Shown here in pieces: positions 39,031 through 50,746 of a DNA stretch of 64,000 bases; the stretch's first letter is position 1, and each line of letters begins with the position of its first letter. The DNA lies in the NCBI GenBank assembly GCA_963920635.1, contig OY987306.1, forward strand, positions 10,682,001 through 10,746,000. Direction: 5' to 3'. Position numbers and translations under genes: made by a program. Source of the stretch: Pseudeuparius sepicola. Its lineage: Eukaryota > Arthropoda > Insecta > Coleoptera > Anthribidae. The notes beneath the pieces were generated by a model that saw nothing but the letters and a program-made list of their open reading frames with translations, did no database searches and had not been told where the DNA came from.

Positions 39031-40433
39031 CCTGGACAAAATTAACGCAACATCATAAATTTGCCACTTATTTGATGCTATTTTTTTTTCTGAATTTATG
39101 ATCCGATTTGAGTGATTTTTTTTTGCATTGTAGGTTGGTTTCTTGACAATGTCATATTATGTTTTTTTTTCGAAAATTCGTATCACCCTGTGGAGTATAC
39201 TAGCAACCGAAACATATAGCAGTTGACATTAAACGGTAGGTCCATCTTTCTTCAACATTTTCTTTTTTGGTTTACTTCATTATCTCTGTTATTAAAGGAG
39301 ATACACTGTTATATAGCGTGACATGTTTTTATAGACTTTATTATTCAAAACATTCGTTGTTAAATGTTTTCAAGTAGGCTATGGAACTTTTCTGACATTT
39401 CAAGCGATGTGTCAACAGATGTTGTGTTTTAAAGTTACAACGGTCAAATAAAATTCGCCATACCGATAAAAACTGTTCGGAAACTGCTTAATAAACGTTC
39501 GTTTCATATGCCCAGTTGCCCGACGAGTATTTAAAACTTGAAAAATGAATCGACCAAAAAATTTATCGGCAGAAGAAGCACTTTGGTGGATGAAGGCTAT
39601 TCGATGTGTCATGTTGCTAATGTGATAGGAAGACATCGTTCGACTATAAATCGTATGGTTGAACGATTTAACGAGACAGGATCTTACTCTCGAAGGTCAG
39701 GCCAAGGGCGAAAATGATGTACCGATCCACGGGATGAGCGTTTTATTAGGCAAAGTGCTCTAAGAAACAGGAATATCACTAGTACTAGGCTAAAAAGTGA
39801 GCTTAGAACTGCTCTCCATCATACAATATCGTCTCGAATAATCAGAAGATGTTTAAATGAGGCTGGTTTAAACGACAGAATAGTCGGGCAACTGGGCATA
39901 TGAAACGAACGTTTAATAAGCAGTTTTCGAACAGTTTTTATCAGTATGGCGAATTTTATTTGACCTTTGTAACTTTAAAACACAACATATGTTGACACAT
40001 CGCTTGAAATATCAGAAAAGTTCCATAGCCTACTTGAAAACATTCAACAATGACTGTGTTGAATAATAAAGTCTATAAAAACATGTTACGCTATAAAACA
40101 GTGTATCTCCTTTAATAACAGAGATAATGAAGTTAACCGAAAAAGAAAATGTTAAAGAAAGATGGACCTACCGTCTAATGTCAACTGCTATATGTTTCGG
40201 TTGCTAGTATACTCCACAGGGTGATACGAATTTTTGGAAAAAAACATAACATTTTTGTTACACCCGGTATAAATCGAAAATGAACTTTTTATCATAAACA
40301 GCGAAAACTATGACATTGTCAAGGAACCAGCCTACAATGCAAAAAAAAATCATTCAAATCGGATCATAAATTCAGAAAAAAAATAGCATCAAATAAGTGG
40401 CAAATTTATGATGTTGCGTTAATTTTGTCCAGG
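39031..40433. mobile_element. Tc1-like fold-back element
   Basis: Long inverted arms of about 500-550 bp (39031-39531 and 39882-40433) begin CCTGGACAAAATTAACG and end with the complement. The centre (about 39580-39880) encodes a Tc1-type N-terminal DNA-binding region, read on the plus strand as GRHRSTINRMVERF...TGSYSRRSGQGRK, followed by RRCLNEAGL, with one stop in the middle. The catalytic domain is missing. The arms share internal insertions and differ by about 48 bp near 40258-40306. Confidence 0.75.
39580..39880 (+). pseudogene. Tc1 transposase DNA-binding fragment
   Basis: Plus-strand reading gives a helix-turn-helix region (ANVIGRHRSTINRMVERF), a GRP-like hinge (RRSGQGRK), a stop, then DERFIRQSALRNRNITSTRL, as in the paired-like N-terminal domain of Tc1 transposases. 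The DDE catalytic domain is absent, with the right inverted arm starting directly after. Confidence 0.6.
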
Positions 40434-40704
40434 ACGCTTTTAATATTGAGCAACCATAGCCTATAGCCCATTTCTCGTAACGAAAAATTAGCTTGTGTTG
40501 GGTTATGAAAATGCAGGTTCATTATAGGCCAAAAGCCGTGTGGTTATGAGTAGTTCATAACTACACACTATTTTTTATTGACAGGTAATAGGTGCAACTA
40601 CTGCTTATGAATTTCCTAATGTATAAGGATTAACTAACAGGTAGAAAATAATACCCTATTTTAGCAAGTTAGTTCAACGTTCAACGGGACGTCGTTATAT
40701 TGTA
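40434..40704. other. Short spacer between elements
   Basis: AT-rich, no feature recognised. Confidence 0.5.
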
Positions 40705-40712
40705 CTGCAAAC

Positions 40713-42056
40713 CAGTGGCGTAGCGAGCTTAACTCGCGCCCGGGGCACAATACCTTTTTAGCGCCCCCCAATCGAAAACCATATAATATTACATGTAAAA
40801 TATACTCGCAAATTAATAAATAAATAAAGTCATAGGCTCAAAAGCTAGGCTTTAAATTTGAGACAAAAAATGTAGTTGAGAAAACAAGACTAGATTTTGA
40901 AATGTATAGATAGATACCTATCATTTATTCTACATATTTATAAAGAAATATTTAAAAAACACGCAGTTTTAAAACAATTATTAATTTAATTAATAATTAT
41001 CAATAAAACAATTGAAGAAATAGACAATATTCAATTTTTATTAATATTTATAGTAGAGTAAAGTCGTCAAATTTTGGATAGTTGCCTAATTTTGGATACT
41101 GCACTATCCGAAAATCCGTTTACAGTTTTCTTTAATTGAATCTACAAAACGAAGCGCCTCTAGGATAAAATGATCCTGTATGAAGCACATAGTTAAATTT
41201 AATAAAAATTATGTTTTATTTGTAAAAATTTGTGTGAATTTTATAATACAGATTTCAATGGAATAGAACTCTTTATCAAAATATGTGACTGCAAAATGTT
41301 ACTCCGCAGTAGAAAAGAAATTGAACCTAAAACTCCATTAGAATTTCTTACTTTTATAATCTCGTATGGAGAAGATGTTTTTCCAAACCTGAGAGTGTGG
41401 CACTTCAAATACTTACTCCTGACTATCTCAGTATCAATTGCTATAGCTGCGAACGTTCATTCAGCAAATTAAAATTAATTTTGACATATCTACGATCAAC
41501 GATGGGACAAAATCGCCTAATAGTGACCTAGCATTTTTAAGTGTGGAAAGAGAAAAATTTGAAATTATCAACTTTGATGATATTATCGATAAATTTGCTT
41601 CATCAAAAGCAAGGAAAATTTATACATAGTAACATTGAGTAAAGTTTATTCTTTTACTAAATGATAGTAATTAGTTTTATTAATGTATTATAATCATATC
41701 GTTGACAAGACTTCTCACGGCTAGGTATAGTTTCATGTCCTGGAAAGTAGGTGGCGCCTATGGTCAACAATGTATTTTGTAATTGTATTTTGTCTCCGGG
41801 AAGCGCATGGTGAGCCAAAGAACTGTCAAACATGACAGCCGTGAGCAGTCTTTATTAATACGTCAGTCAACGATCATATTATTATTAAATATATAATATA
41901 CATCCCTATCCTTAGAGATGATAAATATTTTTTAAATTTTATTTATAATAAAAATAAAAATTATGCAGATTTTTTGTTTTGCGGACCATTTGGCGCCCCT
42001 TTGTGAGCAGCGCCCGGGGCATGATGCCCCCCTTGCCCCCCCTCGCTACGCCACTG
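40713..42056 (+). mobile_element. hAT element with 8 bp TSD CTGCAAAC
   Basis: It begins CAGTGGCGTAGCGAG and ends CTCGCTACGCCACTG, with perfect 8 bp direct repeats CTGCAAAC at 40705-40712 and 42057-42064. CGCCCGGGGCA is repeated inside both ends. It retains the 3' end of a hAT transposase ORF. Confidence 0.92.
41230..41628 (+). pseudogene. hAT transposase C-terminal fragment
   Basis: The first frame (to 41472) includes PNLRVWHFKYLLLTISVS. In a shifted frame the sequence continues FSKLKLILTYLRSTMGQNRL, then LSVEREKFEIINFDDIIDKFASSKARKI. This is the hAT C-terminal dimerisation domain (typically ERSFSKLKLIKTYLRSTM...DDLIDDFA..KARK). A frameshift near 41460 and an in-frame stop mark it as a relic. 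The DDE residues lie upstream and are missing. Confidence 0.8.
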
Positions 42057-42064
42057 CTGCAAAC

Positions 42065-43158
42065 AAAGAACTTTTTGCTCGATGATTGAAGTTCTGCTTT
42101 AGATGATTTAACACCAACACCATCTTCTTTCTCTACTCCAATATTGTTTCCATATTCCCAATCTTCTATGACCGTGACAGATTTTCCTCCGTTTTAAATA
42201 TTCCAGCAATTCCCTCGGAATGGCCGTCTGATTTAGGGCAAATTCTTTCGCATCCCTTTAGCGAGTCTTCCTCGGATATCGTGAAAATTTGCAGCGGATT
42301 TCCAGGATGCCTTGCAAAGTTCAGCCATTTCGTGTTTCATTCTCGACAGTTTTAAATATTCAGTGGACATGTATACGATTCGCCATCTCGTCTTTACATT
42401 ATCTTATAAATTTTTATAGCAGATGATAGCGTTCCGAAGAAAGGAAATTAATTTTCCAGACGGACCCAGCCAATACACAAGTTCATGTAGATTAGTTGGG
42501 TAAACGTATACAGATGTCAAAAAGTTGCTTAGATATTTTCAAACGATTATTTCCCTCATACTGCTTGCATCCAATAAGGTAGCTCCTTCCATAAAAATCC
42601 AACCATCATATGCCTCTGCTAGCGATAATTTGCACTAGTGCAATTACCGGTAATTGCACTTGTGCAAATTATCACTTCGTTGCTTAGCAACCGCGAATCT
42701 GTTGGATACAAACACGTACCTACTTCTTAAAGTTTGTGTGTTTCACACTGTTCTAAATTATGGAGCTTATAAATTATGTTGCGGTATTATTAAGCATTAT
42801 ATCAATGAATTTATATAACTTTTACATTGCTAAATTCTTGTTATTTAGACCTCCGCCTCCGTTTAAATTTATGACACATATTCAGAAAATAAACCAACGC
42901 CGACAGGGTGTAGGTATAATCGCATTTGCCTTGGATTGGATACCCAAACCCAAGTGTCATGTTTGTTTACTCGAACGCTACAGTCGAAGCTGTCAATAAA
43001 CTCATTCAAAATGAGTCGTTTTGGAAATGTAAACATAGAAAAAATCAATACAGAAATTATTAAATCGTATTCGTGAAATAATCTCGACAAATACCACTCG
43101 TGCCGGAAATTTTTCTAGATAATTTTATTCTCAAGCCCCATTTTGCCCATTAGCAAAA
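42065..43158. other. Intergenic DNA with an unassigned open frame
   Basis: On the minus strand 42166-42336 is open for 56 codons without an ATG and reads through EEDSLKGCERICPKSDGHSE. The composition looks protein-like, but I recognise no family; it could be a decayed exon. A 50 bp near-perfect palindrome lies at 42624-42673. Short ORFs at 42760-42999 and 42869-43090 overlap on opposite strands and are not called. Confidence 0.35.
42624..42673. repeat. 50 bp palindrome centred on ACCGGT
   Basis: GATAATTTGCACTAGTGCAA reads to a centre ACCGGT and back with one mismatch. It could be a very short fold-back MITE or a dyad binding site. Confidence 0.7.
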
Positions 43159-43285
43159 CCACTCGTACAAATTGGGCTTTTATTTTCAGAGATAAAATCC
43201 CTCGAGCTTCCCTCTCTGATAAAATCCCTCGAGCTTCGCTCTCGGGATTTTATCCGAAAATAAAAGCCCAATTTATACTCGTGAT
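43159..43285. repeat. Imperfect palindrome with duplicated core
   Basis: The arms contain ACTCGTACAAATTGGGCTTT and its near complement. The core repeats GATAAAATCCCTCGAGCTTC twice in direct orientation. It is related in style to the CpG-bearing palindromes at 10296-10416, 56342-56446 and 58939-59044. Confidence 0.65.
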
Positions 43286-43379
43286 CTTTCTAGGCAAAAT
43301 AGCGCTTTCGAAAAAATTATCGATAAAATTTCCTGCACTAGTGATATTACATACGACAATTTGACATTACAATAACGGG

Positions 43380-44480
43380 AAAATAGAATTTCTAAATAAA
43401 CTGGAAGTAATAGAGATACCGGCAGAAAGTTGGACACAAAAATTTCATATTTTTTAACTCTGATTTCGATTAATTTAAATTTCTAGCTGCTAATCGATCA
43501 AAATTAAAGTTTAGTAGCAAATCCATGTGTTCCGCTTACGGTATTTTGTTTTTTGTAATACACAGGGTGGTCGAAAAAAAAAAATAGAAAAAAAGTTAAA
43601 TTTTTTTTAATAGGTGGCTGTGACTTTAAATTTGACATCTACCTTTTATTCCAAACAAGTTTTGTAAGTAACTTTTTACCGTATTTTAAAAAATAAGGGT
43701 ACTTTACTCTTGAGTTATTTTGACATTTTTGAATCTACCTCGTATCTAAAAAGAGATATTTAAATTTTGATATGTGCATTTTGAGTTTCAAATGATGCAA
43801 CTTTTATCAAGAATAAAATTTTCTGAGAAATTAATAATAAAAAGTTTTCCATTTGTCTCCAACTTTCCGCAGGTCACTGTATAAAAGTAAAAATATAAAT
43901 AAATCTAAAAATATTCAATGTGACAATTGAAGTCTGCATAATAAGGGAAAATTATTTGTTTGCAGATTTATTTAAAATTTGAGTTTGCCAGCAGTTTGTG
44001 CTTCTATGATGTATGCGAAAGTGGTCCTAACGTGCCGTGCCGCAACTATCAAATTTGTCATTTAGAAAAAAAAGAACATAAAAAATGCCACTTATTTGTC
44101 GAAATATAGAAAAACTTAAGTAACCATTTTTGAGTTTTGACTTATTTCTAAGTGTTTAAGATAACATTTGGCAGCACCCGCCCCTCCTCATCCAACAATA
44201 ACTTAATTAATGGGTCACTGTGCCACAGAATAATATAATCTCTTAAGAAACTTTATATTGTCAATAATTACATAATAATTCAATATTAACTTTAAAATAT
44301 TATTTCTAATAAGTAGTAAATCTTAATGCAAAGCTATCATTTCGTATCCGGTCGATATCCCATTGCAGTCATTGCACGGCGAGTTCCGTGCCCCCGAGTC
44401 CGACGTAAGCCGTGCGGCCGGCGGTTGCCGTCTCACTCGGGAGCATAGGAGCTAGAACCTAGAATGCCAAATCAGCGAGA
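43380..44480. other. Decayed MITE and intergenic DNA
   Basis: Sequences GGCAGAAAGTTGGACACA at about 43421 and TGTCTCCAACTTTCCGC at about 43854 are inverted and about 0.45 kb apart, a likely mariner-type MITE whose ends resemble CAGTG.CC...GGAAAGTTGGAGACA. The rest, to 44480, shows nothing recognised except rising GC content from 44370. Confidence 0.4.
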
Positions 44481-44490
44481 CACTTTATAT

Positions 44491-44498
44491 TATAAATA
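44491..44498 (+). promoter_or_regulatory. TATA box of a candidate host gene
   Basis: TATAAATA is set in GC-richer, apparently unique sequence, followed by GGCCCGATCGATTC. A start site about 30 bp on would be near 44522, placing the ATG at 44553 about 30 bp into the leader. Confidence 0.45.
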
Positions 44499-44552
44499 TC
44501 GGCCCGATCGATTCGAAGGCATGCAGACAATCGTCGAGCATCACCCTGCACT

Positions 44553-44567
44553 ATGAAGCCCCCAATG
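44553..44567 (+). CDS. Candidate short first coding exon (MKPPM) with donor
   Basis: Five codons, ATGAAGCCCCCAATG, are followed by GTAAGC, a good splice donor. They lie about 60 bp downstream of TATAAATA. A first coding exon of only a few codons starting MK is common in insect genes for secreted cuticular proteins, where the first intron splits the signal peptide. I could not find a convincing second exon (acceptors at 44819 and 44880 lead to early stops), so the continuation may lie further right or outside the window. This is a tentative call. Confidence 0.3.
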
Positions 44568-45969
44568 GTAAGCATCTCCCCACCTCCCCTGTACCCATAC
44601 AAACCCCTTGTTTTATTATGTCGTTTTAATCATGTTTATTATGTCTTAGCCGTTCTAATGATTTTATTATATTCTTACATGTGTTACATATGTCCCCTTG
44701 TAATTTCTTTATGCTTATGTTTCAATATATTAATTTAACTACCATCTGAGTTTATATAGCTACCCCCCAAGTCACCCAGCTTGTGACAATATTAAACAAC
44801 TTTTTAATTTATTTCAGTTTATCGAGCATACTTCTCAAAATTTTCACTAAATTATTTATATATATGTTTGTCTCATTTTAGGTGAGTCTATGGTAATGCC
44901 ACAGCCGTCTCTAAGAAAGCCCTGAAGTTGAGAAAGCTGGCAACATGGCTTGCGGGTCTGCGCGGCGTGGCCTGTCACTCCCTGTCAGTTGATTTTACAA
45001 GAAATTTACCATAATTAATTTGCGTAGTGCGGGTAGTGCTATCATCGCCAGATTGCTATGACGAGACAGCGTGTCTCTGGGTGAAAACAGACAGCCCGAA
45101 GTGCTGGCGACAGCTTTTTATAAATTTGTTTTGTTTGTGCAAAAGTGAAACATTTCTATAAAAATTCGAAGTGAAAAATCGTTCCTTTACAATTTCAAGC
45201 CTCAAGACGCCTAGAACCGGAGAGGGAAGCTAGAACTTAGTTATGTACCTGGCTGTAAGTCAAATCGTAATAATAACTTGAAGTAGCTATGTTTTCTTTG
45301 CTTGACGGCAAGCGGTCAACTTGTATTCGTTTTGGGCTTTCCAAAGGACGAGAATTTATAAAATGATTAAGGGCCAATTGCATAGACAAACTAAAGTACC
45401 CTTTAAAATTAAAGAAGTTTTTGTAATAATTGAAACATTGTTTAGTATTGATGCAAATTGATTTCAATGAGAAGAGATTACTCTCCTTCACAACATGCTG
45501 TCCTCTGTCCGCTTGTTGTTTGTATTTTTGTGAAAATTTAATCATAAGGGAAGATAGGTAATCATCATTTGCCTGATGGCGCACTTTGCGAAAAATTCTC
45601 ACAAAAATTCGACTTACAGCAAAATGTAGTTCCCCTATTTGCCCAGATTTACCATATTATTTGTCGAAAATGTACCTGTCCACACCAGGATACTTCTTTG
45701 TATATTTTGTTACTTGTTACCGCTTTTATTGTCCGTTAAACGTACCTACTTACTAGGTACCCAATTATTAAAACAACGTTCACAAATATATTTAATTATG
45801 ATTAAAAAGAGGGTTGAACATTTATTAGAAAAGATAAACTAAGCCAAAGTGCAGACTGCTCTATACAGCATAGACCCGTTGAACCGTCCCGATGCGGCGT
45901 TGCCACCTATTTGCACGCAGGGCTTGTAATCTTGGGAAGGTTGTGGTAATGCCCAACTAATTTACTTCG
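44568..45969. other. Possible intron or intergenic DNA
   Basis: If 44553-44567 is a real exon, this is the start of its intron. It has a pyrimidine-rich acceptor-like site at about 44880. A 121-codon minus-strand frame (45237-45602) has no motif I recognise and is left as an unassigned ORF. Confidence 0.35.
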
Positions 45970-47430
45970 TTTGCTGCAGTGGTGACAACTTCGGCACTTC
46001 TCTTGATCTGTCCAATATATCTAAAATATTTGAATTGATATTGTGTAAGAACATTAATCTGCATGTGGAGAATAAATTATCTTATTTTCAGTTTGGATTT
46101 AGACCTAGGAGATCTACTGGTGGTAATTTAATAGATTTTACTAATGCTACCATAAACGCTTTGGCGAAGGGACAACAAGTGGATGTCCTGTACACGGATT
46201 TCGCCAAGGCGTTTGACAAGGTAGATCATTGTATTCTTGTAAAGAAGATGAAGACATTTAATTTTTCACCAGATTTAATCGAACTTTTATTCTCTTATTT
46301 AATCAATAGAAATCAGTTTGTTCAAATAAATAATTTTGAGTCAAGATCGTTTTCACCTGAGTCGGGTGTGCCTCAAGGTTCAACTCTTGTTGTTTTTGAT
46401 ATTATTTATAAACGATATCACTGAAATCATTGAACATAGCAATGTACTTTTATTTGCAGATGACATGAAAGTCTATAACGCACTTACTAATGAACACAAC
46501 TATGAAAATTTGCAAATCGGCATTAATAAAGTTTACCATTGGTCTGTGCAAAATCGTTTACCTTTCAATATACAAAAATGTAAGATTATCACGTATACAC
46601 GTTCTGGCGATCCAACATACTATGCTTACACAATGAATGATACAACACTTCAAAGAGTTGAGTTAGTACAGGTACTCGGTGTTATATTTGACCCAAAGTT
46701 GACATTTAACAATCACGTGGTTGATATAACGAAACGCTCGTATAGGAAGATGGGATTTATCCTGCGTAATTCCCGAGGTTTTACGAAAAAGTTAACATTT
46801 AAAATGTTGTTTGTGTCTTTTGTCAGATCAAAACTTGAATACTGTACAAACGTGTGGTGTCCATTATATGCTAAATACATTAGTATTATTGAGAAGATAC
46901 AAAGAAAATTTCTAAAGTACTCTCATTATTTGATCACAGGTTATTAGGAGAGTTTTAATTACATGGAATCCATGAATGAGTTCAATCTCTTAACATTGTT
47001 TAATAGAATAATATATTATGCTCTCATTTACCTATATAAGATACTGAATAATTTGATTGTAGATAACTTTACTTTGTCCAATATTTCATTAAGGACCAGA
47101 AACTATTTAGGAACTTTCTACTATTCAACACCTCTTAGAAATTATGAGTCTCGAATGCCGGTTGTCATCATGATGAGACTATACAATAGCTATCAAAATT
47201 GTTGTGATATTTCTGGTGATACATACAAAAGTTATTCTACCTCGCTTCTAAATGTCCTATGTCCTATCTCGAAACAATTTTGAAACTGTTTTACATGTTA
47301 ATTAGTAGTGTTAAGTGTTCTATTTGAGGGTTGGGTAGTTTTTAAGATAGTATATAGTGTTGTCAATACTATTTAAGCAACTAAAACTATTATTTGAACA
47401 CGCCTGTAACTGGGACTAAATAAATAAATT
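45970..47430 (+). mobile_element. 5'-truncated LINE with RT domain
   Basis: Translation starts within RT at SNISKIFELIL and continues through motif A (YTDFAKAFDKVDH), motif B (SGVPQGS) and motif C (LFADDMK), as in jockey/I/CR1-type elements. A -1 or +1 shift near 46385 breaks the frame between motifs B and C. Another shift near 46945 separates the thumb region (46963-47283). The 3' UTR ends with AATAAATAAA. The element lacks its endonuclease and ORF1. Confidence 0.8.
46035..47283 (+). pseudogene. LINE reverse transcriptase, frameshifted
   Basis: Three overlapping or adjacent frames (46035-46424, about 46390-46947, 46963-47283) together encode the RT palm with the catalytic DF..AFD and FADD residues, followed by the thumb with KLTFNNHV and a terminal region. 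All catalytic aspartates remain, but the frameshifts preclude a single protein. Confidence 0.8.
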
Positions 47431-48260
47431 TAAATTTTACGAAATGTTGGCAATGAATTGGAGTAGGAGCCAAGTGGAAATAGTTCGTTTTATTAATATT
47501 TGCAGTTAGAAGTTTGCTATTGAAGTAATCGAGAACAATATCAAAGGAAATTGGTATTTTTATTTAAAATCTCTCAGCATTCTGTAAGGAAAAAATGCGT
47601 ATCTAATAATCTTTGCATCTACAGAAACGCGCAGAATAGAAATTAAGAAATTATAATAAATTTTATGAAATTCATAAGACCTCTTGTGACTCATTTATTT
47701 CTTTTTGTATATCACATTTTTTGGAACAAGATATGCAATGTTTGCAAAAATTTATTTGTAGTCGAGTTTATATCATAAGTTTCATTTACATTCCATTCCT
47801 AGATTCTGTTTAAGTTTTGTGTAAGTTTTTTGTAGTTTAAATCATTTTGCGGAATGTTATTATTTCTAAATAATATCTAAAGGTTGTTTAGTGGCATCAG
47901 GCAAAGAACATCAGTTGAAAAAAATGCACTCCTGCAGGGACTCGAACCCAGGACGCATATTCGGAATTCGTCGACGCATTACCTAGCCGTTTCCGAACAA
48001 TTCTGGTGCTGCGATCACAGACTCGTAAAGTGCAGACGTATTAGACTAAAATTCGTCGGCGATTTATCTTGTAAGTATTTGCATAAACACATCAAATTAG
48101 TAAAGTTTAGACGTATTAGATTAATGCGTTGGCTACTTACAAAATAATTGACACATTGTATTGTATTAATATGCACTGAAACGAGTTACGCAGAGTGTTC
48201 GAAAAGTACTAGTATGGGCTAATACTTTTCGGAAAAAAAATATTTATAATATTATATACA
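47431..48260. other. Intergenic DNA with a tRNA-like SINE relic
   Basis: No protein gene is recognised. The minus strand at about 47925-48000 has a B-box-like GGGTTCGAGTCCC preceded by an A-box-like GGCTAGGTAATGCG, suggesting a tRNA-derived SINE head. The rest is AT-rich. Confidence 0.4.
47925..48000 (-). ncRNA. tRNA-like SINE relic
   Basis: The B box GGGTTCGAGTCCC and a plausible A box are spaced as in tRNAs, but the arms do not pair well. It is interpreted as a pol III-type SINE remnant, not a functional tRNA. Confidence 0.4.
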
Positions 48261-49980
48261 TACGAGCCCTAACAACTATATGTTGGAACAAGCAGTTACT
48301 TTGCGAATAAAATGCCAGTTTACCGAAATTTTTTATTCTTTTTTTTTAAATTGTAAATATTAAATTAGAAGCATTTCTTTATGATGTATGGAACTATTTT
48401 TACTGTTTAATTATATATTTTTGTTGATTACTGTTTAATTGATTGTTTGATATTTGAGAAAGCTGACAACTAAATATTGGAACATGTTTTGCTCTTCCTC
48501 AAGTTTCTTGAGTTTTATCAGCCTGACGCGAAGGAGGCTTTGGAATGAAACATAAGTGTGTTGTCAACAAAGATTTTCACATGTCATTTGAGTATTAATA
48601 ATTAAAGTTAGTAGGTATTGTCAGTTTTATTACGAGTAAAACACCATAATGGTGCGTGGAAAACCTACTGATCCAAAAGTGCGAGAAATTATTATTCTCA
48701 GTACCATAAAGGAAAAACAATGCGTGAAATTTCCAGTGAATTGACTATAGCAACAACTACTGTTTTCAACATAATCAAAAAATATGGTGAAACTGCCAAT
48801 ATTGATGTTCGCGGTAAAAGTTCAGGCCGTCCAAAAGCTGTTTCTCAAAGAAGTGTAAGGCATTTAATTAGAATATGTAAGTCGGGAAGAAGAAATACAC
48901 TACGAGAAGTAACTGCAAGGTGGAATAGAGAAACTGGGATGCATGTTTCCAGAGAATGCTGTCGCAAATATATCCACAAGAGCGGTCTTAGTTCTTATAA
49001 GGTATGTTTGATAGGTATTTCTTTGCGGTATGAATTTTCTATTTTTGAACCATAGGCCAAAGAAAAACCATTGTTGACGGAAACTCAAAAAAGGAATCGT
49101 TACATTTGGGCCAAATCAAAGCTTTCGTGGACCAAACATGACTGGGACAAAGTTATCTATAGCGACGAAAGCAACTTTGATGTCTGTGTAGGAGATTACA
49201 GAAAGCGTGTGATTCGGGAAAAAACAGAAGCATTCCATAAGGATTGCCTCAAAAGGACTGTAAAGTTTCCACAGGGCGTCATGGTGTGGGGTTGTATGTC
49301 GGCCAAAGGGTTGGGAACTCTACACTTTATTGAAGCATAGTAAACGCAGCCAAATACCAAGATATCCTTGAACATTCCCTTTTACCAAGCGCCGCAAAGT
49401 TATATCCATCCGGACATTTTATTTTTCAACAGGACGGAGCCTCATGCCATACGGCTAAATCTACCAAAAAATGGATGGGAGAACATGACATTAAGGTTTT
49501 GTCACATCCCTCTAGCAGCCCGGATCTTAATCCAATAGAGACACTTTGGCACAAAATGAAACAACGCCTAAGAAATAATCCCCAGCGTACTTTACCACAA
49601 CTACGTGCTAAATTGCAAGAAATATGGGATAGTTTCACCCCTGAACTCTGTGAAGGCCTAGTTGATACAATGCCTAAGAGAGTTCAGGCTGTTATTCGAG
49701 CCAAGGGCGACGTTACGCCTTATTAATTTTTGTTGTAATTTTTTAAAAACCATTTGTTCCAATATTTAGTCGTCAGCATTTTTCGAATATCAAACAATTA
49801 ATTAAATAGTAATCAACAAAAAAGGTATAATTAAATGGTAAAAATAGTTCCATACATCATAAAAAATGTTTCTAATTTCATAATTACAATTTAAAAAAAT
49901 TTGAATAAAATAATTTTGGTAAACTGGCATTTTATTCGCAAAGTACTGCTTGTTCCAACATATAGTTGTTAGGGCTCGTA
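48261..49980 (+). mobile_element. Tc1-like transposon with long TIRs
   Basis: The inverted ends start TACGAGCCCTAACAACTATA and extend for about 220 bp on each side (48261-48485 and about 49755-49980). The terminal TA on each side fits Tc1/mariner target duplication. The interior carries a nearly full-length transposase with one intron and a few frameshifts. Confidence 0.88.
48649..49726 (+). pseudogene. Tc1 transposase (DD34E type), intron-containing, frameshifted
   Basis: The ATG at 48649 starts MVRGKPTDPKVREII. A frameshift near 48695 leads to the HTH frame (48720 onward) with SGRPK as the hinge. A 54 bp intron (49002-49055, GTATGT...ATAG) joins in phase 0 to the catalytic domain: D in YSDESNF, D in FQQDGASCHTA (after a frameshift near 49335) and E in SPDLNPIETLWH. 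The end matches Tc1 transposases (MPKRVQAVI...KG). Two single-base lesions and no other stops indicate a fairly young but inactive copy. Confidence 0.85.
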
Positions 49981-50746
49981 TAATATAAGACCGAATATAA
50001 AAAATGCGTTATGAGAATAAAAACCTGTATTCATTTAATTTTTAATTGGGTTTTTTGTCCCAATACCTGAGCTAAACTGATTAATAGACAACATTTTCAA
50101 GTTGCCTGGAAAATTCATAAATGCTTAACAGTAAATGAACGAAACTTTGAACGTATAATTCAAAAAATAACTTTCACCGACATTGTTTTCTGAGCTTTCG
50201 GAGAATAAATCTTCCTCCTTTCTCAAAGATAATGTCACGTCAAAGTGAAATAACAATGTGTCATTACAACAAAAACAATAGCCTAGCCATCTGTGTTCAA
50301 TGTAATTAGACATACTAATTTCTCTTTGAATAACTGGCAAAAATATTTTACTGATTTTCACTGAACGTTCAGCAACACAGTTATCCGTATTTCCTAAAAT
50401 AAATACTCATTCCTTCATTTTTCGCCTATTTCCTATTTCTTCGTTGAGAATTGGTTTGCATTAATTCATCGTCGAATTTCTGGTTTCTGTACCGTTAAAT
50501 GGTTTTGTTACTCTGTTTATTGTAGAGACAAACCCATATTTACTAAGGATGTTTAGGTATTCTCGGCAATATCTTTCAGTTTCATCAAATATATTAATGT
50601 TTATATATTGTCGCGCCCTGTTCGGGTAGCGTAGTCCCTTAGGACCCTTCAAGATCGGCTGCAGGTCCCAGCGGGCGCTGGTAGTTCGTTGTCGCACACT
50701 GAACGCAGGTAAGGGAGTCCAGAATTGGTAACAAGGCCCTATTGAC
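49981..50746. other. Intergenic DNA
   Basis: Nothing recognised. A GC-richer patch at about 50610-50710 continues on the far side of the hAT nest (53358-53480). Both parts were one sequence before insertion; small open frames there have no known match. Confidence 0.4.

Noticed and set aside
45237..45602. 121-codon minus-strand ORF as a host gene
   Set aside because: No recognisable domain, no promoter or splice context seen, and the neighbourhood is full of retroelement debris.
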